NCBI RefSeq assembly: GCF_013281975.1
Contig: NZ_BLRZ01000005.1
Coordinates: forward strand, 1-36,991
From: Candidatus Hakubella thermalkaliphila
GTDB taxonomy: Bacteria > Actinomycetota > Humimicrobiia > Hakubellales > Hakubellaceae
Reading direction: 5' to 3'
Length of the DNA: 36,991 nucleotides
Positions 21,999 through 30,781 of this stretch are shown here, in pieces. Each line of letters begins with the position of its first letter. The first letter of the stretch is position 1. The position numbers and the translations under genes are program-made. The notes under the pieces were generated by a model. The model was not told the DNA's origin, searched no databases, and saw nothing but the letters and a program-made list of their open reading frames with translations.

Positions 21999-23387
21999 GT
22001 GCAAGTGAGCAGTTGCAAAGCCGCTCTCCTCTGCTTTTTTATCTCTCTGTTCAGCCTCTTGGCTGTAACCCTGATTCTGGTTCTGCTCCATGTCCTTCCC
22101 GGGAGTGCCTGGCTCCTCTGGGTTCTGGGCAGCACTGCTATTGCCTCGGCCACCTCTCTTTTGGTTGGTCTGGTCCTGGACAGGAAGAGGATGGAGGATC
22201 TGCGGGAGATCAGCCGGGCTGTTCGGGCCATAACCCAGGGAGAGCTGGAGCAAAGGGTTCATCTGACTCCTCGGAGCGAACTGGGGAAGCTGGCCGCGGA
22301 CATCAATCATATGGTCGAGTATGTGAGAGACCAACTGAGGGAACTGTCCGGTAAGAAGACCCCGATGGAGATAGTGCTTTCCAATATGGCTGATGGAGTC
22401 CTGGTGACTGACGCCCAGACCAGAATAATTATGTGTAACCCGGCAGCAGAAAAGATCTTTGGGTTTGAGGCCTCCAGAGTTATGGGACGAAGAACCATTG
22501 AGGTGTTCCCAAGCTATCGGGTGGAGGAGCTGGTATCCAAAGCTCTGGGAGGAGAAGAAGCTTTTTCAGAGGTGGAGATCTACGATCCCCGGAGAAGGAT
22601 CTTGAAAATGAAGGTCTCGCCTCTGCAAGCCGAAAGGAATGAGATGATGGGCGTGGTGCTGGTAGTGGACGATGTCACCAAGGTGAGACAATTAGAAAAA
22701 GCCCGCAGAGAATTCACCGCTAACGTCTCGCACGAGCTCCGCACCCCCATATCTGCGATCCAGGCTCTGGCAGAGGCTCTTCTGGAGGGTGCCAGTCATG
22801 ATCCTCATCTCAGCACTCGCTTTGCGGAAAGCATTTACCAGGAGACCAGACAGTTGGGTAATCTGGTAGAGGACATCCTTTACCTCTCTCGGCTGGAATC
22901 AGAGGAAATCCCTCTCCATAAAAGTCCGGTCTCCCCGGGGGTGATGGCAGAGAAAGCTGTGGACCGATTCCGGGCCCAGGCCAAAGAGAAAAGAATTGAA
23001 CTGAAGGTGAAAATTCCTCCTAATATCTCCCCTATAGCGGTAAATGAGCAGTATATGATCATATCCCTCTCTAATCTCTTGGATAATGCCATCAAGTATA
23101 CCCCTGCTGGCGGCACAGTTTCTGTAATCCTAGAGGAGGGAGCGGAGGAGATCTCTTTCAGGGTGTCTGATACAGGAGCAGGTATCCCCACCAGAGAACT
23201 TCCCCGCATTTTCGAGCGTTTTTACAGGGTGGACAAGGCTCGCTCCCACGAGTCAGGAAGCACCGGCCTGGGCCTTTCCATCGCCAAGCATGTGGTAGAA
23301 AAACATGGGGGACGCATAGAAGTGAAAAGTTTCCTCGGCAAGGGCTCTACGTTCACTATTCATCTGCCTAAGAATACCCAGCCCTAA
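21999..23387 (+). CDS. phoR: PhoR-type sensor histidine kinase
   Basis: A membrane histidine kinase of about 462 aa. Two hydrophobic segments (about residues 6-30 and 35-58) enclose only a very short outer loop. A HAMP-like region, a PAS domain (ILSNMADGVLVTDAQTR-like) and the HisKA box FTANVSHELRTP (phospho-His245) follow. The ATPase has N box LLDNAIKYTPAGG, G1 DTGAGI and G2 GLGLSIAKHVV. ATG 21984 is also in frame, but AAGGAG at 21988-21993 suits GTG 21999. The missing outer sensor domain is typical of PhoR kinases that sense Pst activity. Confidence 0.88.
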   Translation: MQVSSCKAALLCFFISLFSLLAVTLILVLLHVLPGSAWLLWVLGSTAIASATSLLVGLVLDRKRMEDLREISRAVRAITQGELEQRVHLTPRSELGKLAADINHMVEYVRDQLRELSGKKTPMEIVLSNMADGVLVTDAQTRIIMCNPAAEKIFGFEASRVMGRRTIEVFPSYRVEELVSKALGGEEAFSEVEIYDPRRRILKMKVSPLQAERNEMMGVVLVVDDVTKVRQLEKARREFTANVSHELRTPISAIQALAEALLEGASHDPHLSTRFAESIYQETRQLGNLVEDILYLSRLESEEIPLHKSPVSPGVMAEKAVDRFRAQAKEKRIELKVKIPPNISPIAVNEQYMIISLSNLLDNAIKYTPAGGTVSVILEEGAEEISFRVSDTGAGIPTRELPRIFERFYRVDKARSHESGSTGLGLSIAKHVVEKHGGRIEVKSFLGKGSTFTIHLPKNTQP

Positions 23388-23474
23388 TTGTGCCCAGCCT
23401 TTAGTTAAAGCAGGGAAACAGCCGAAAATACTAATTTGTATCGTGCTGCCCAGCCATAATGGCATGCTCGCAAA

Positions 23475-23555
23475 AAGGGTCGAATTTCAGTAGTTGGATC
23501 CATCCGGGGCATCTAAATCGGACCGCAAGTTGACCCAAAATCTAGTTTTTGCCGT
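23475..23555 (+). repeat. 81-bp dispersed repeat, copy right of the kinase gene
   Basis: Second copy of the element at 21903-21983, between the convergent phoR and pstB stop codons. Shared blocks include CGAATTTCAGTA, GCATCTAAATCGGAC and TTGACCCAAAATCT. Confidence 0.8.
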
Positions 23556-23584
23556 TCCGCCAATAATTATTTATCTTCCAGCCC

Positions 23585-24364
23585 TCAGCCAAAGCGGCCA
23601 GTGATGTAATCTTCTGTTCGTTTGTCCTTGGGTCGGGTGAAAATGTGATCGGTCGGACCATACTCCACCAGTTCTCCTGTCCCCTCCTCTGTCATCATCA
23701 GGAAGGCGGTGTAGTCCGACACGCGGGCCGCCTGCTGCATGTTGTGGGTAACAATGATGATGGTGTAGCGCTTTTTTAGCTCCCATATGAGGTCCTCGAT
23801 CTTCAGCGTGGCAGTAGGATCCAGAGCGCTACAGGGCTCATCCATAAGGATGATTTCGGGCTCCACCGCCAGAGCTCGGGCGATGCAGAGACGCTGTTGC
23901 TGGCCACCGGAGAGGGTCAAGGCGCTCTTATGTAAGCGGTCCTTGACCTCGTCCCACAGGGCTGCGCGACGGAGGGACCGCTCAACCAGTTGATCCAGGT
24001 TGCCCTGGTAACCATTTATCCGAGGGCCAAAGGCTGCGTTGTCGTACAGCGATTTGGGAAAGGGATTGGGTTTCTGAAATACCATGCCGATCCGGTACCG
24101 AATTTCGGTGGGATTGGTCTCACGGGCGTACAGATCCTGACCATGGAACAGAACCTGACCCTCTGCTCTAGCATAGGGAATCAGGTCATTCATGCGGTTA
24201 AAGGACCGCAGTAAGGTGCTCTTTCCACACCCCGAGGGACCAATGAGCGCAGTGACCTTGTGGCGCTCTATTTTCATAGTGATGTCCCGAAGTGCCTGGA
24301 AGTTTCTGTACCAGATGTTTAAGTTGCGGGTTTCCAGGATCGCACCGTCGGTATGCATCGGCAT
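23585..24364 (-). CDS. pstB: Phosphate ABC transporter ATPase
   Basis: PstB (259 aa) powers phosphate import. It has Walker [10 protein letters not shown], the Q loop [10 protein letters not shown] typical of PstB, signature LSGGQQQR, Walker B IILMDEP and the switch histidine in VTHNM. Its ATG overlaps the pstA stop (TAATG), so it is coupled. It is the last gene of the pst operon; no phoU follows. It converges on the kinase gene across about 200 bp containing the 81-bp repeat. Confidence 0.97.
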   Translation of the reverse strand: MPMHTDGAILETRNLNIWYRNFQALRDITMKIERHKVTALIGPSGCGKSTLLRSFNRMNDLIPYARAEGQVLFHGQDLYARETNPTEIRYRIGMVFQKPNPFPKSLYDNAAFGPRINGYQGNLDQLVERSLRRAALWDEVKDRLHKSALTLSGGQQQRLCIARALAVEPEIILMDEPCSALDPTATLKIEDLIWELKKRYTIIIVTHNMQQAARVSDYTAFLMMTEEGTGELVEYGPTDHIFTRPKDKRTEDYITGRFG

Positions 24365-25242
24365 TACAGTTGGGATCTTTTCTGGTACTTGTTTCGGAGC
24401 AGGATGGCTGTTGCATTCATAGTGAGTAGTACTACTAGAAGTACGATGCTTGCCGCGGCCGCAAGATACTGGAACTCTTTCTGGGGGCGAGATGCCCAGT
24501 TGAATATCTGGACTGGTAGCACACTGAAAGAATCCAAAAGGCTGCCTGGTACGAAGGTGATATAGGCCACGGCGCCGACCACAATTAGCGAGGCGGTATC
24601 ACCGATGGCCCGAGACATGGCCAGGATAAAGCCGGTCAAAATCCACGGAAGAGCCACGGGAAGGACAATGTAGTGGGTGGTTTGCCAGCGGGTGCTACCC
24701 AGGGCGTAAGCGGCCTGGCGCAGCTCATCGGGAACCGCCCGGATGGCCTCTTGAGCGGTGATGATTACGACCGGGAGGATGAGCAGCGTAATAGTCAGTG
24801 CCCCGGATAAGATGCTCCGCTGCAGAGCCAGTATCGACACAAAGAGCCCCAGGCCCACCAGACCATAAATGATAGAAGGCACCCCGGCCAGGTTGGAGAT
24901 ATTAGTTTGAATGAGCCGCGTCAACCAGTTGCGGGGGGCGTACTCCTCCAGGTAAATGGCTGCCCCCACGCCCAGGGGCAGGGAAAACAGAGCAGTCAGA
25001 CCCATCAACCAGAGGGTTCCCAATAGGGCGGGCTTGATACCTGCCTGCTCAGGGAAGCGCGAAGGGTAGCTACTAAGAAATTGCCAGTCCAGCCAGCCTA
25101 CTCCGTCCCAAAGCACATCTGCGAGTAGCATTGCTAATACTACAATTCCTACCGTGGTCGCTGCCAGACAGATTGCCCGAAAACCTCTGCCTATCCTCTG
25201 GCGAGCCAGGAACCGCCTGTCGAAGATGTCCCTGGTCTTCAT
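24364..25242 (-). CDS. pstA: Phosphate ABC transporter permease PstA
   Basis: PstA (292 aa) is one of two membrane subunits of the high-affinity phosphate importer. About six hydrophobic segments are seen, with [20 protein letters not shown] and [12 protein letters not shown], and the ABC-permease EAA loop [19 protein letters not shown]. It overlaps the pstC stop and pstB start. The N terminus has an arginine-rich cytoplasmic stretch. Confidence 0.95.
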   Translation of the reverse strand: MKTRDIFDRRFLARQRIGRGFRAICLAATTVGIVVLAMLLADVLWDGVGWLDWQFLSSYPSRFPEQAGIKPALLGTLWLMGLTALFSLPLGVGAAIYLEEYAPRNWLTRLIQTNISNLAGVPSIIYGLVGLGLFVSILALQRSILSGALTITLLILPVVIITAQEAIRAVPDELRQAAYALGSTRWQTTHYIVLPVALPWILTGFILAMSRAIGDTASLIVVGAVAYITFVPGSLLDSFSVLPVQIFNWASRPQKEFQYLAAAASIVLLVVLLTMNATAILLRNKYQKRSQL

Positions 25243-26198
25243 CAGTATCTCTCCCTGTAGCGGACTACAAGCTGACCCAGGGTGTTCATGATGAGAGTCA
25301 TCACAAAGAGGGTCGTGCCGACGGCGAAGATACTTTGGTACTCTAGGGTGCCGCGGGGTGTATCACCGCCGCTCACCTGCACGATATAGGCTGTAAGGGC
25401 CTGAATACTTTCCAGGGGATTGATGGTCAGTTTGGGAGTTGCGCCTGCCGCCATGCTCACGATCATAGCCTCGCCGATGGCGCGAGAGATGGCCAGGATG
25501 AAAGAAGCGGAGATGCCAGAGAGGGCTGCCGGCAGGACCACCCGCGTGGTTACCTCGAACCTGGTGGCGCCTAGAGCGTAAGCTGCTTCCCGGAGAGATT
25601 GGGGCACGGACATCATGGCATCCTCGCTTAACGAGGCAACCATGGGAAGAATCATGGTCCCTATCACAAGACTGGCACTCAGGGCGTTGAAGACGCTCAT
25701 ATCTGGGAAGAGGTAGCGGCGCAGCAAAGGGGTAACAAAGGTAAGGGCGAAATAGCCGTACACCACGGTTGGGATACCGGCCAGAATCTCCAGAAGTGGT
25801 TTGAGCAGCCGACGCACCCCGTCCGGAGCATACTCGCTGAGATAAGTAGCGCTGGCCAGGCCGATGGGAAGGGCTACCAGACTTGCGCCTGCGATGACCA
25901 GAAGGGTTCCTCCCACCAGCGGCAGAATGCCAAAATGTTTGGGGGTGAAAAGGGGCGTCCACCTGGTTCCGGTAAGGAATTCGATGATGGGCACTTCCTG
26001 AAAGAAGCCCATCGTCTCAGTGAACAGAAAAATGACGATGCTTATAGTAGTGAGAACTGAGACCAGCCCACACAGTAAGAGTATCCCATGGATGGCTCCT
26101 TCTTTTAGGCGGCGGCGTTTGGTTCTCTTGAAAAGCAGACGCCCCAGTTCGGTGCGGGTCTCTACCTTTCCCACGAGCATTGGTACATCTTTCTGCAT
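25242..26198 (-). CDS. pstC: Phosphate ABC transporter permease PstC
   Basis: PstC (318 aa) pairs with PstA in the membrane. It shows [33 protein letters not shown] and the EAA loop [22 protein letters not shown] basic N-terminal cytoplasmic stretch ([11 protein letters not shown]) precedes the first membrane segment. GGAG lies a few bases before the ATG. A 176-bp gap with a strong hairpin separates it from pstS. Confidence 0.95.
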   Translation of the reverse strand: MQKDVPMLVGKVETRTELGRLLFKRTKRRRLKEGAIHGILLLCGLVSVLTTISIVIFLFTETMGFFQEVPIIEFLTGTRWTPLFTPKHFGILPLVGGTLLVIAGASLVALPIGLASATYLSEYAPDGVRRLLKPLLEILAGIPTVVYGYFALTFVTPLLRRYLFPDMSVFNALSASLVIGTMILPMVASLSEDAMMSVPQSLREAAYALGATRFEVTTRVVLPAALSGISASFILAISRAIGEAMIVSMAAGATPKLTINPLESIQALTAYIVQVSGGDTPRGTLEYQSIFAVGTTLFVMTLIMNTLGQLVVRYRERY

Positions 26199-26257
26199 AG
26201 TTATTCTCCAGGTACTGGCTCATTTATTAAGATTCATTTCCCAGTTATTATAAGCGA

Positions 26258-26294
26258 GGCCGTTCCTGCAGGCAATACCCTGCCAGGAACGGCC
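26258..26294 (-). terminator. Intercistronic hairpin between pstS and pstC
   Basis: GGCCGTTCCTG and CAGGAACGGCC pair perfectly over 11 bp. There is no U tract after it in the direction of transcription. It is likely to protect the pstS mRNA 3' end or weaken readthrough, which would keep the binding protein in excess over the permease. Confidence 0.6.
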
Positions 26295-26374
26295 GTTGGT
26301 CATCTCGATACTGAGAGTTACTGGATTGCAGCCTACCAGGCTTAGTTCACTACTTCTTCCAATTACGAGTTTCC

Positions 26375-27403
26375 TTAGCCGCCAAAGTATTGCTGGAGGG
26401 CCGCATCATAGTCTGCCTGGGGTAGTGCCACATAGCCCACCTCAGGAACCAGGACAGGAGCCTTCTCCAGATAGAAGCGCACGAACTCTTGCACCTCCGG
26501 CCTCTCCAGAGCCTTTGTGCTCACGTAGATGAATAGTGGCCGAGACAAGGGGGAGTACGTCCCGTCGTTTATGGTTTGCACTGAAGGGAGAACGGGACCC
26601 TGGCCGCTGTCAATAGGGATCAGCCTTAGCCTGTCCTTGTTTGCCGCATAGTAAGCATAGCCGAAGTAACCGTGAGCGTTTTTATCCTCGGCAATGCCCA
26701 CTGCCAGGATGTGGTCATCCTCAGAAGCGGTATAGTCGGTGCGACTGGCATCTTCCTCTCCCATAATCTCTTCAGTGAAGTAGTCAAAGGTGCCTGACTC
26801 TGTGCCCGGACCATAGAGGCGAATGGGTTCATCAGGCCACTCGGGACGGATCTGATTCCACCGGTTGATCGTGCTCTCTGGTTCCCAGATCTTCTTCAGT
26901 TCCTCCACGGTCAGGTAGTCCACCCAGGTGTTTTGGGGATTAACCATGACCGCTATACCGTCGAAGGCAACTTCGAGTTCGATGAATTCGATGTCATTGG
27001 CAGCAGCCTCCTCTGCTTCGGAGTCCTTAATGGGCCGGGAGGCGTTGTTGATGTCCGTCTCCCCAACAGCGAATCGCTTGAAGCCTCCACCGGTGCCAGA
27101 AACTCCTATCGTCACCTCGACCTTAGGGTGCACCTTTCGGAACTCCTCAGCTACCGCCTCGCTGATGGGGTAGACAGTGCTGGATCCATCTATCACGATG
27201 GTACCGCTTAATTCCGGGGCAGGCTCGACTGGGGCGGGCTCGGCTGGCGGGGGTTCCACTGCCGGGACGGGCTCGGCTGGCTCGGGGGCGGCCGGCGCGG
27301 GCGCACAGGCTGCCAGGCTTAGAGCCAGGGAGAGCAATCCCGCCATAGCCAGGATAATCCACTTGCTTCTTGTCTTACACCTTTTTCTTACATTAGCTTG
27401 CAT
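26375..27403 (-). CDS. pstS: Phosphate-binding lipoprotein
   Basis: PstS (342 aa) captures phosphate outside the membrane. The signal peptide with lipobox SLAAC (Cys33) is followed by a Pro/Ala/Glu-rich linker of about 30 residues. Phosphate-binding loops are visible: DGSSTVYP, GVSGTGGGF and GPGTESGTFDYF. GGAGGG precedes the ATG. The first about 60 residues and upstream DNA are nearly the same as those of znuA in this window. Phosphate control is likely through the boxes at 27766-27815. Confidence 0.95.
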   Translation of the reverse strand: MQANVRKRCKTRSKWIILAMAGLLSLALSLAACAPAPAAPEPAEPVPAVEPPPAEPAPVEPAPELSGTIVIDGSSTVYPISEAVAEEFRKVHPKVEVTIGVSGTGGGFKRFAVGETDINNASRPIKDSEAEEAAANDIEFIELEVAFDGIAVMVNPQNTWVDYLTVEELKKIWEPESTINRWNQIRPEWPDEPIRLYGPGTESGTFDYFTEEIMGEEDASRTDYTASEDDHILAVGIAEDKNAHGYFGYAYYAANKDRLRLIPIDSGQGPVLPSVQTINDGTYSPLSRPLFIYVSTKALERPEVQEFVRFYLEKAPVLVPEVGYVALPQADYDAALQQYFGG

Positions 27404-27493
27404 CTTTCTCCCTCCGTATCTTCTTGGCTAGAATTTTCCAACCAAGGTCTAGTCTCATTAGAATTCATCTGAACTATTTGTGGCTCGTCGTGA
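27250..27493 (-). repeat. Duplicated leader/signal-peptide cassette, pstS copy
   Basis: About 240 bp covering the 5' untranslated region, ribosome site, signal peptide and linker of pstS. It is near-identical to 33233-33489 at znuA, apart from a 12-bp indel in the untranslated part. Similarity stops where the mature domains begin and about 90 bp upstream of the ATG. Confidence 0.85.
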
Positions 27494-27675
27494 CGGTCAT
27501 CCTCGACTCACTATCTCACTGCTCTAGATCACAGGCGTCTCACCTCCTTCTTTTCCCTGGAGCACCCCGTCTCATTTATAGACTTCACCATTGAAATAGT
27601 GTCTCTGGAGCCCCCTGGTAGGTAGACCAAATAAGGTTTCCCTCTGAAAATACATCTTAATTTCATGCTCCTTTG

Positions 27676-27689
27676 TGCCACTTGTGGCA
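27676..27689. promoter_or_regulatory. Perfect palindrome in the pstS upstream region
   Basis: TGCCACTTGTGGCA, two 6-bp arms around TT, in the 450-bp gap between arsC and pstS. It could be an operator or part of the long pstS leader. Apart from this, the Pho boxes and the leader repeat, nothing else was recognised in 27404-27856. Confidence 0.3.
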
Positions 27690-27765
27690 TGAGGGTTTGA
27701 TGACTTTGACTTAGACAAAAAACCTTAAACCAGTTCTGCCTTCTCTACCTAGCCTAGCAGAGGAA

Positions 27766-27815
27766 GTTAAACCCTGGTTTAAGGCTTATTTAAGGGAAGG
27801 TAAAATCTGGGTTAA
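27766..27815 (-). promoter_or_regulatory. Pho box array: five 11-bp-spaced hexamers
   Basis: On the minus strand the hexamers TTAACC, TTTACC, TTAAAT, TTAAAC and TTTAAC begin exactly 11 bp apart (plus-strand left ends 27810, 27799, 27788, 27777, 27766). PhoB and PhoP bind direct repeats of this period, TTAACA-like in Gram-positive bacteria. The array points towards pstS, about 360 bp away. TAGGCT just downstream could be a -10. It also lies downstream of the arsC stop. Confidence 0.75.
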
Positions 27816-27856
27816 TTTTTGCCGACACTGGTTAGAGTTCGGCAGGCTGAAGCTTT

Positions 27857-28258
27857 TTAGGACTCTGACAGGTCAGAAAGCAGTCTCTTGATTCTATGTT
27901 CAATATCAGCTCTTACTTCTCTAAATGCCTCCCTAGATTTCCCTGCCGGATCTTCCAGTCCCCAGTCTTCTGTTTTGTCCGGAGGTGTAATGGGACATTC
28001 CTGCACACACCCCATGGTGTAAATCTGGTGAGAATTCATGATCATTTCTGGAGTCAACATTTTTGAAGACTGGCGGGAGATGTCAATGTCTTTTTCTTTC
28101 ATAACTTCAATGGCTACAGGGTTGATCTGGCCACTCGGATTTGTTCCAGCACTTATGCCCTGGTAATCCGGATTCTTATTATAATAATTAAAAAATCCTT
28201 CAGCCATTTGGCTTCTACAGGCATTCTCGGTGCAAACAAACAAAATATATTTCTTCAT
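27857..28258 (-). CDS. arsC: Arsenate reductase (low-molecular-weight phosphatase fold)
   Basis: About 133 aa. The P loop FVCTENACRSQMAEGF is the CX5R motif of ArsC and LMW phosphatases, MGCVQECP supplies the further redox cysteines, and DWGLEDPAGK carries the catalytic Asp. It reduces arsenate to arsenite, using thioredoxin or a thiol. The frame is open to 28339, but Met at 28258 (or 28261) matches the family start. Sitting upstream of pst, it fits defence against arsenate entering through phosphate uptake. No ArsR or efflux pump is nearby. Confidence 0.88.
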   Translation of the reverse strand: MKKYILFVCTENACRSQMAEGFFNYYNKNPDYQGISAGTNPSGQINPVAIEVMKEKDIDISRQSSKMLTPEMIMNSHQIYTMGCVQECPITPPDKTEDWGLEDPAGKSREAFREVRADIEHRIKRLLSDLSES

Positions 28259-28401
28259 CATTGCAATAGTAACGAGAAAGATATAATTGCATACATATAA
28301 TTGCATATCGGGCTGATGCAATTTGATCCAGGAAGACATCTTTGCTGCTTTGGCAAGATTACGAGCTCCCCTCTGTCCAGGCTGTCCGCTGCTGGTCTTT
28401 T

Positions 28402-29316
28402 TCAGTCCCCCATCTCTTCTATCTCAAGATACTTCACTATGGCCCGGGCGAAGGTATCGAAATCACCCAGATCACTTTGGAGAATTTGGTAGCTCTTCTT
28501 CCGGTCCAGGTCCCAGTAAATATGGACCAGGCGGTTTCGGAACTTGATCATTTCAGAAAATTTTGCCGCGAATTCTGGAGGGACAATCCCGCTACCAGCC
28601 AATATGCCAGCGATAGAGGCGAGCTCATCTGGCCGACGGAGACCTTTTTGCGATATTAGCGTATTGCCAATATTCAGGCAGCATTCGATGGCAAGCTGAA
28701 GGAATCTCTCCACGCTAGCCTGAATCTTGAAGTCAGTGGAGAATTCCTCCAGAGAGTAGGACTGAAGTTCTCTCAGCTTACTCACATAGTCTCGCAAAAG
28801 AGTTAACTGTCTTTCAATGAGATCCCGGTCTACCATTCGCTTCTCCTTATCTTCGTATAGACCTTTCTCTTTTATCTGTCTAAACAGCTCTTGTCCATAA
28901 GTTCGCAAATAAGGCTGCACGTCAAAATAGTCCTCAGTGGTGCGGATCTCAAAATTCACCCGCAGGTTTTCCAGAGAAGAGAAGAGCAGCAGTCCGTCTC
29001 TGAGTATCCGGTAACGGAGATCAGGAGGTGCTAAATTCAGGATAGTAAGATCGACCGCCTCATCCTCCACCAGATCCTGGAAGATCTGGATCAGCTCCAG
29101 TTCCCGGTTCAGATAATCTTGTTGAGAAAGATTTGGGTCAAAGAGGAGGGCGATATCTATGTCGCTGAACTTATGAGCCCCTCCTTTGGCATAGGAGCCA
29201 AAGAGATATGCTAGAGCCACCTCTTGCTGCGGGAGTTTCTCCTGACAAGCTATTCTCAAGCTGTCCAGGTCCAGGGGTCTCCCCATTCTGTTCTTGATAG
29301 TAGGGAGCAAGCGCAT
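28402..29316 (-). CDS. Fused MNT nucleotidyltransferase-HEPN protein
   Basis: A 304-aa single chain. Residues about 30-120 form an MNT nucleotidyltransferase with FGSYAKGGAHKFSDIDIALL (Gly40-Ser41, Asp52 and Asp54) and a third acidic residue in AVDLTIL. Residues about 160-300 form a HEPN (DUF86-type) domain with RNRLVHIYW, the R-x4-H-x-Y motif (Arg260, His265, Tyr267). In HEPN-MNT toxin-antitoxin modules these are separate genes: the HEPN RNase is the toxin and MNT adenylylates its tyrosine. Here both sit in one frame with all key residues kept. No partner gene is adjacent. Confidence 0.85.
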   Translation of the reverse strand: MRLLPTIKNRMGRPLDLDSLRIACQEKLPQQEVALAYLFGSYAKGGAHKFSDIDIALLFDPNLSQQDYLNRELELIQIFQDLVEDEAVDLTILNLAPPDLRYRILRDGLLLFSSLENLRVNFEIRTTEDYFDVQPYLRTYGQELFRQIKEKGLYEDKEKRMVDRDLIERQLTLLRDYVSKLRELQSYSLEEFSTDFKIQASVERFLQLAIECCLNIGNTLISQKGLRRPDELASIAGILAGSGIVPPEFAAKFSEMIKFRNRLVHIYWDLDRKKSYQILQSDLGDFDTFARAIVKYLEIEEMGD

Positions 29317-29340
29317 GTAGTTTCCTCCTCTGGATTGAAG

Positions 29341-30165
29341 CTATTCAGTCCCTGGTGGGGGATATCTATAGTGACCCACGATTTTGTATTTAGGATTAGT
29401 CATAATGTCTGCCTCTACCACATAGCCCGGGTCAGGGGCGCTGTGGATAACCAGGGGGACACCTTCGGGGCTTAGAGTGTCGGAGACGATAGCCACATGG
29501 TCTGACCAATCATCTCCCTTGGTGCTGAAAAAGACGATATCCCCGGGAAGCCACTGGGCCAGATTTTCTGGATCGCCCGGTTTAAGCTCATTGGTCAGAT
29601 CAAGACCGTATTTCTTAAAGAAGGCCTCCTGATGAGGGGTTCTGCGGAAGTCGATATTCTTATCTACCGTCTTAATCTCATAGAGCTTCCACGGATAATC
29701 CTGGGGGTAAGCCTTCATGTCCTGATACATAAGCTCCCTTAGATCGTAGCCCGCGCTCCTGAGGGCCCGGGCTATCACATCGGTGGCCAGACCCTCTCCC
29801 GGAGGAGGGTAACCACCTTCGTAGTACCCCGCTTTGTTAATAATGTGCTCGGTTATCTGTTTCTTGGCATCGGCGAGGATCTTTTGCTGAAGTTCTGCTA
29901 TCTCTACCTCCCGGATGGTAAATCCCTCCGGGCTCTTTGGCTCCTCCGGGGTGACCTCCTCAGTTAAGGGTTCTTCAAGTGGCTGTTTAGCTTCCTCAGA
30001 TGTTTCAGCCCGGCTAACGTCTGTTTCTATTACTTCTACCCCGGACCTTTTCTGAAGAAGCCGTTCGGCCACCGCTTTATCGTCGTAGCTGACCAGAAGA
30101 GCAAGAGCTTGAAGAGCAACCAGAGCGATGAGGGCAAAGGTAAGAAGACCGTCTCTGTTCTTCAA
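29341..30165 (-). CDS. DUF1287 family exported or membrane-anchored protein
   Basis: A 274-aa protein with one N-terminal membrane helix (LLTFALIALVALQALALLVS), a Glu-rich spacer (about residues 50-85) and a DUF1287 domain. Marks of the domain are GLATDVIARALRSAGYDL, MYQDMKAYPQDYPW and NIDFRRTPHQEAFF, then the NlpC/P60-like WLPGDIVFFSTKG, DHVAIVSD and VIHSAPDPG. The catalytic cysteine expected before TDV appears replaced (GLATDV rather than GVCTDV), so a hydrolase function is doubtful. Confidence 0.8.
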   Translation of the reverse strand: MKNRDGLLTFALIALVALQALALLVSYDDKAVAERLLQKRSGVEVIETDVSRAETSEEAKQPLEEPLTEEVTPEEPKSPEGFTIREVEIAELQQKILADAKKQITEHIINKAGYYEGGYPPPGEGLATDVIARALRSAGYDLRELMYQDMKAYPQDYPWKLYEIKTVDKNIDFRRTPHQEAFFKKYGLDLTNELKPGDPENLAQWLPGDIVFFSTKGDDWSDHVAIVSDTLSPEGVPLVIHSAPDPGYVVEADIMTNPKYKIVGHYRYPPPGTE

Positions 30166-30293
30166 TGGCGAGTCACTTCCCTATCTTCTTTGAGCTCTCG
30201 TACCGAGCCAGGAACTCATTCTGCTATAGGAGCTATTTTATAATAGTTTGACGGCTAAGGGAACCCATAGTCGTTGAATTTACCGCCGAGAAG

Positions 30294-30545
30294 TCCCCTT
30301 CCGTAAGGGAGGGGATGAGAGGCGGTTGCTTTCTCTTCCCTTTGTGCTATATTATTATAAGCGTCTACCTGCAGGCAAGGGGTCAGAATAACAGCAGCGC
30401 CCGGGAGCCCTGTATTCTGTAAAGCCGAATGGGAATGTCGGGCGGACGCAGTAGGGTGGGGACCACCCGAATTCAGGCCTGTCAGAGGCACCGCAGGTGG
30501 CCGATGAAGCAGGAGGCTCCTTCCGTAAGGGAGGAGTAGTTCACC
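30294..30545. mobile_element. Possible IS200/IS605-derived non-autonomous element
   Basis: Two hairpins with the same GTAA loop and core (CCTTCCGTAAGGGAGG) lie at 30294-30315 and 30517-30536. The right one sits in GAAGCAGGAGGCTCC...GAGTAGTTCAC, which resembles the 3' end of TnpB elements and reads EAGGSFRKGGVVH in one frame. A further hairpin GGGTGG gga CCACCC lies between. No tnpB or tnpA body is present. This fills most of the gap between the DUF1287 gene and the tRNA. Confidence 0.4.
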
Positions 30546-30601
30546 ATAAAAAGCCTCCTCTTCAAGACTTTCTTCAATGCCTGGCTCAGAGACATTCTTG
30601 T

Positions 30602-30679
30602 CGGGATGTAGCGCAGCTTGGTTAGCGCGCAGCGTTCGGGACGCTGAGGTCGTGGGTTCAAATCCCACCATCCCGACCA
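30602..30679 (+). tRNA. tRNA-Pro (anticodon CGG)
   Basis: Acceptor arms CGGGATG and CATCCCG pair, with discriminator A and CCA encoded. The anticodon stem CAGCG/CGCTG holds loop TTCGGGA, giving CGG, which reads CCG proline codons. The T arm is GTGGG TTCAAAT CCCAC. The D arm has GCGC/GCGC with TTGGTTA in the loop. Confidence 0.95.
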
Positions 30680-30781
30680 TTTTAAAGTTGGTGATTCTTC
30701 TGCCAAAATTTTCTACCAAGTCTCCCATGCCTCCACTAGCCCCTACCTGAAAGATCGCATTAAAGCAGAGGTCAAGGTGGT

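Noticed and set aside
27147-27431. Low-complexity frames on either strand around the pstS linker
   Set aside because: They are shadows of the Pro/Ala/Glu codons of pstS (and of the same region in znuA) and have no separate support.
30255-30728. Minus-strand frames reading GMVGFEPTTSAS or WDLNPRPQRPERC
   Set aside because: These are antisense readings of tRNA-Pro, a well-known false protein in annotations.
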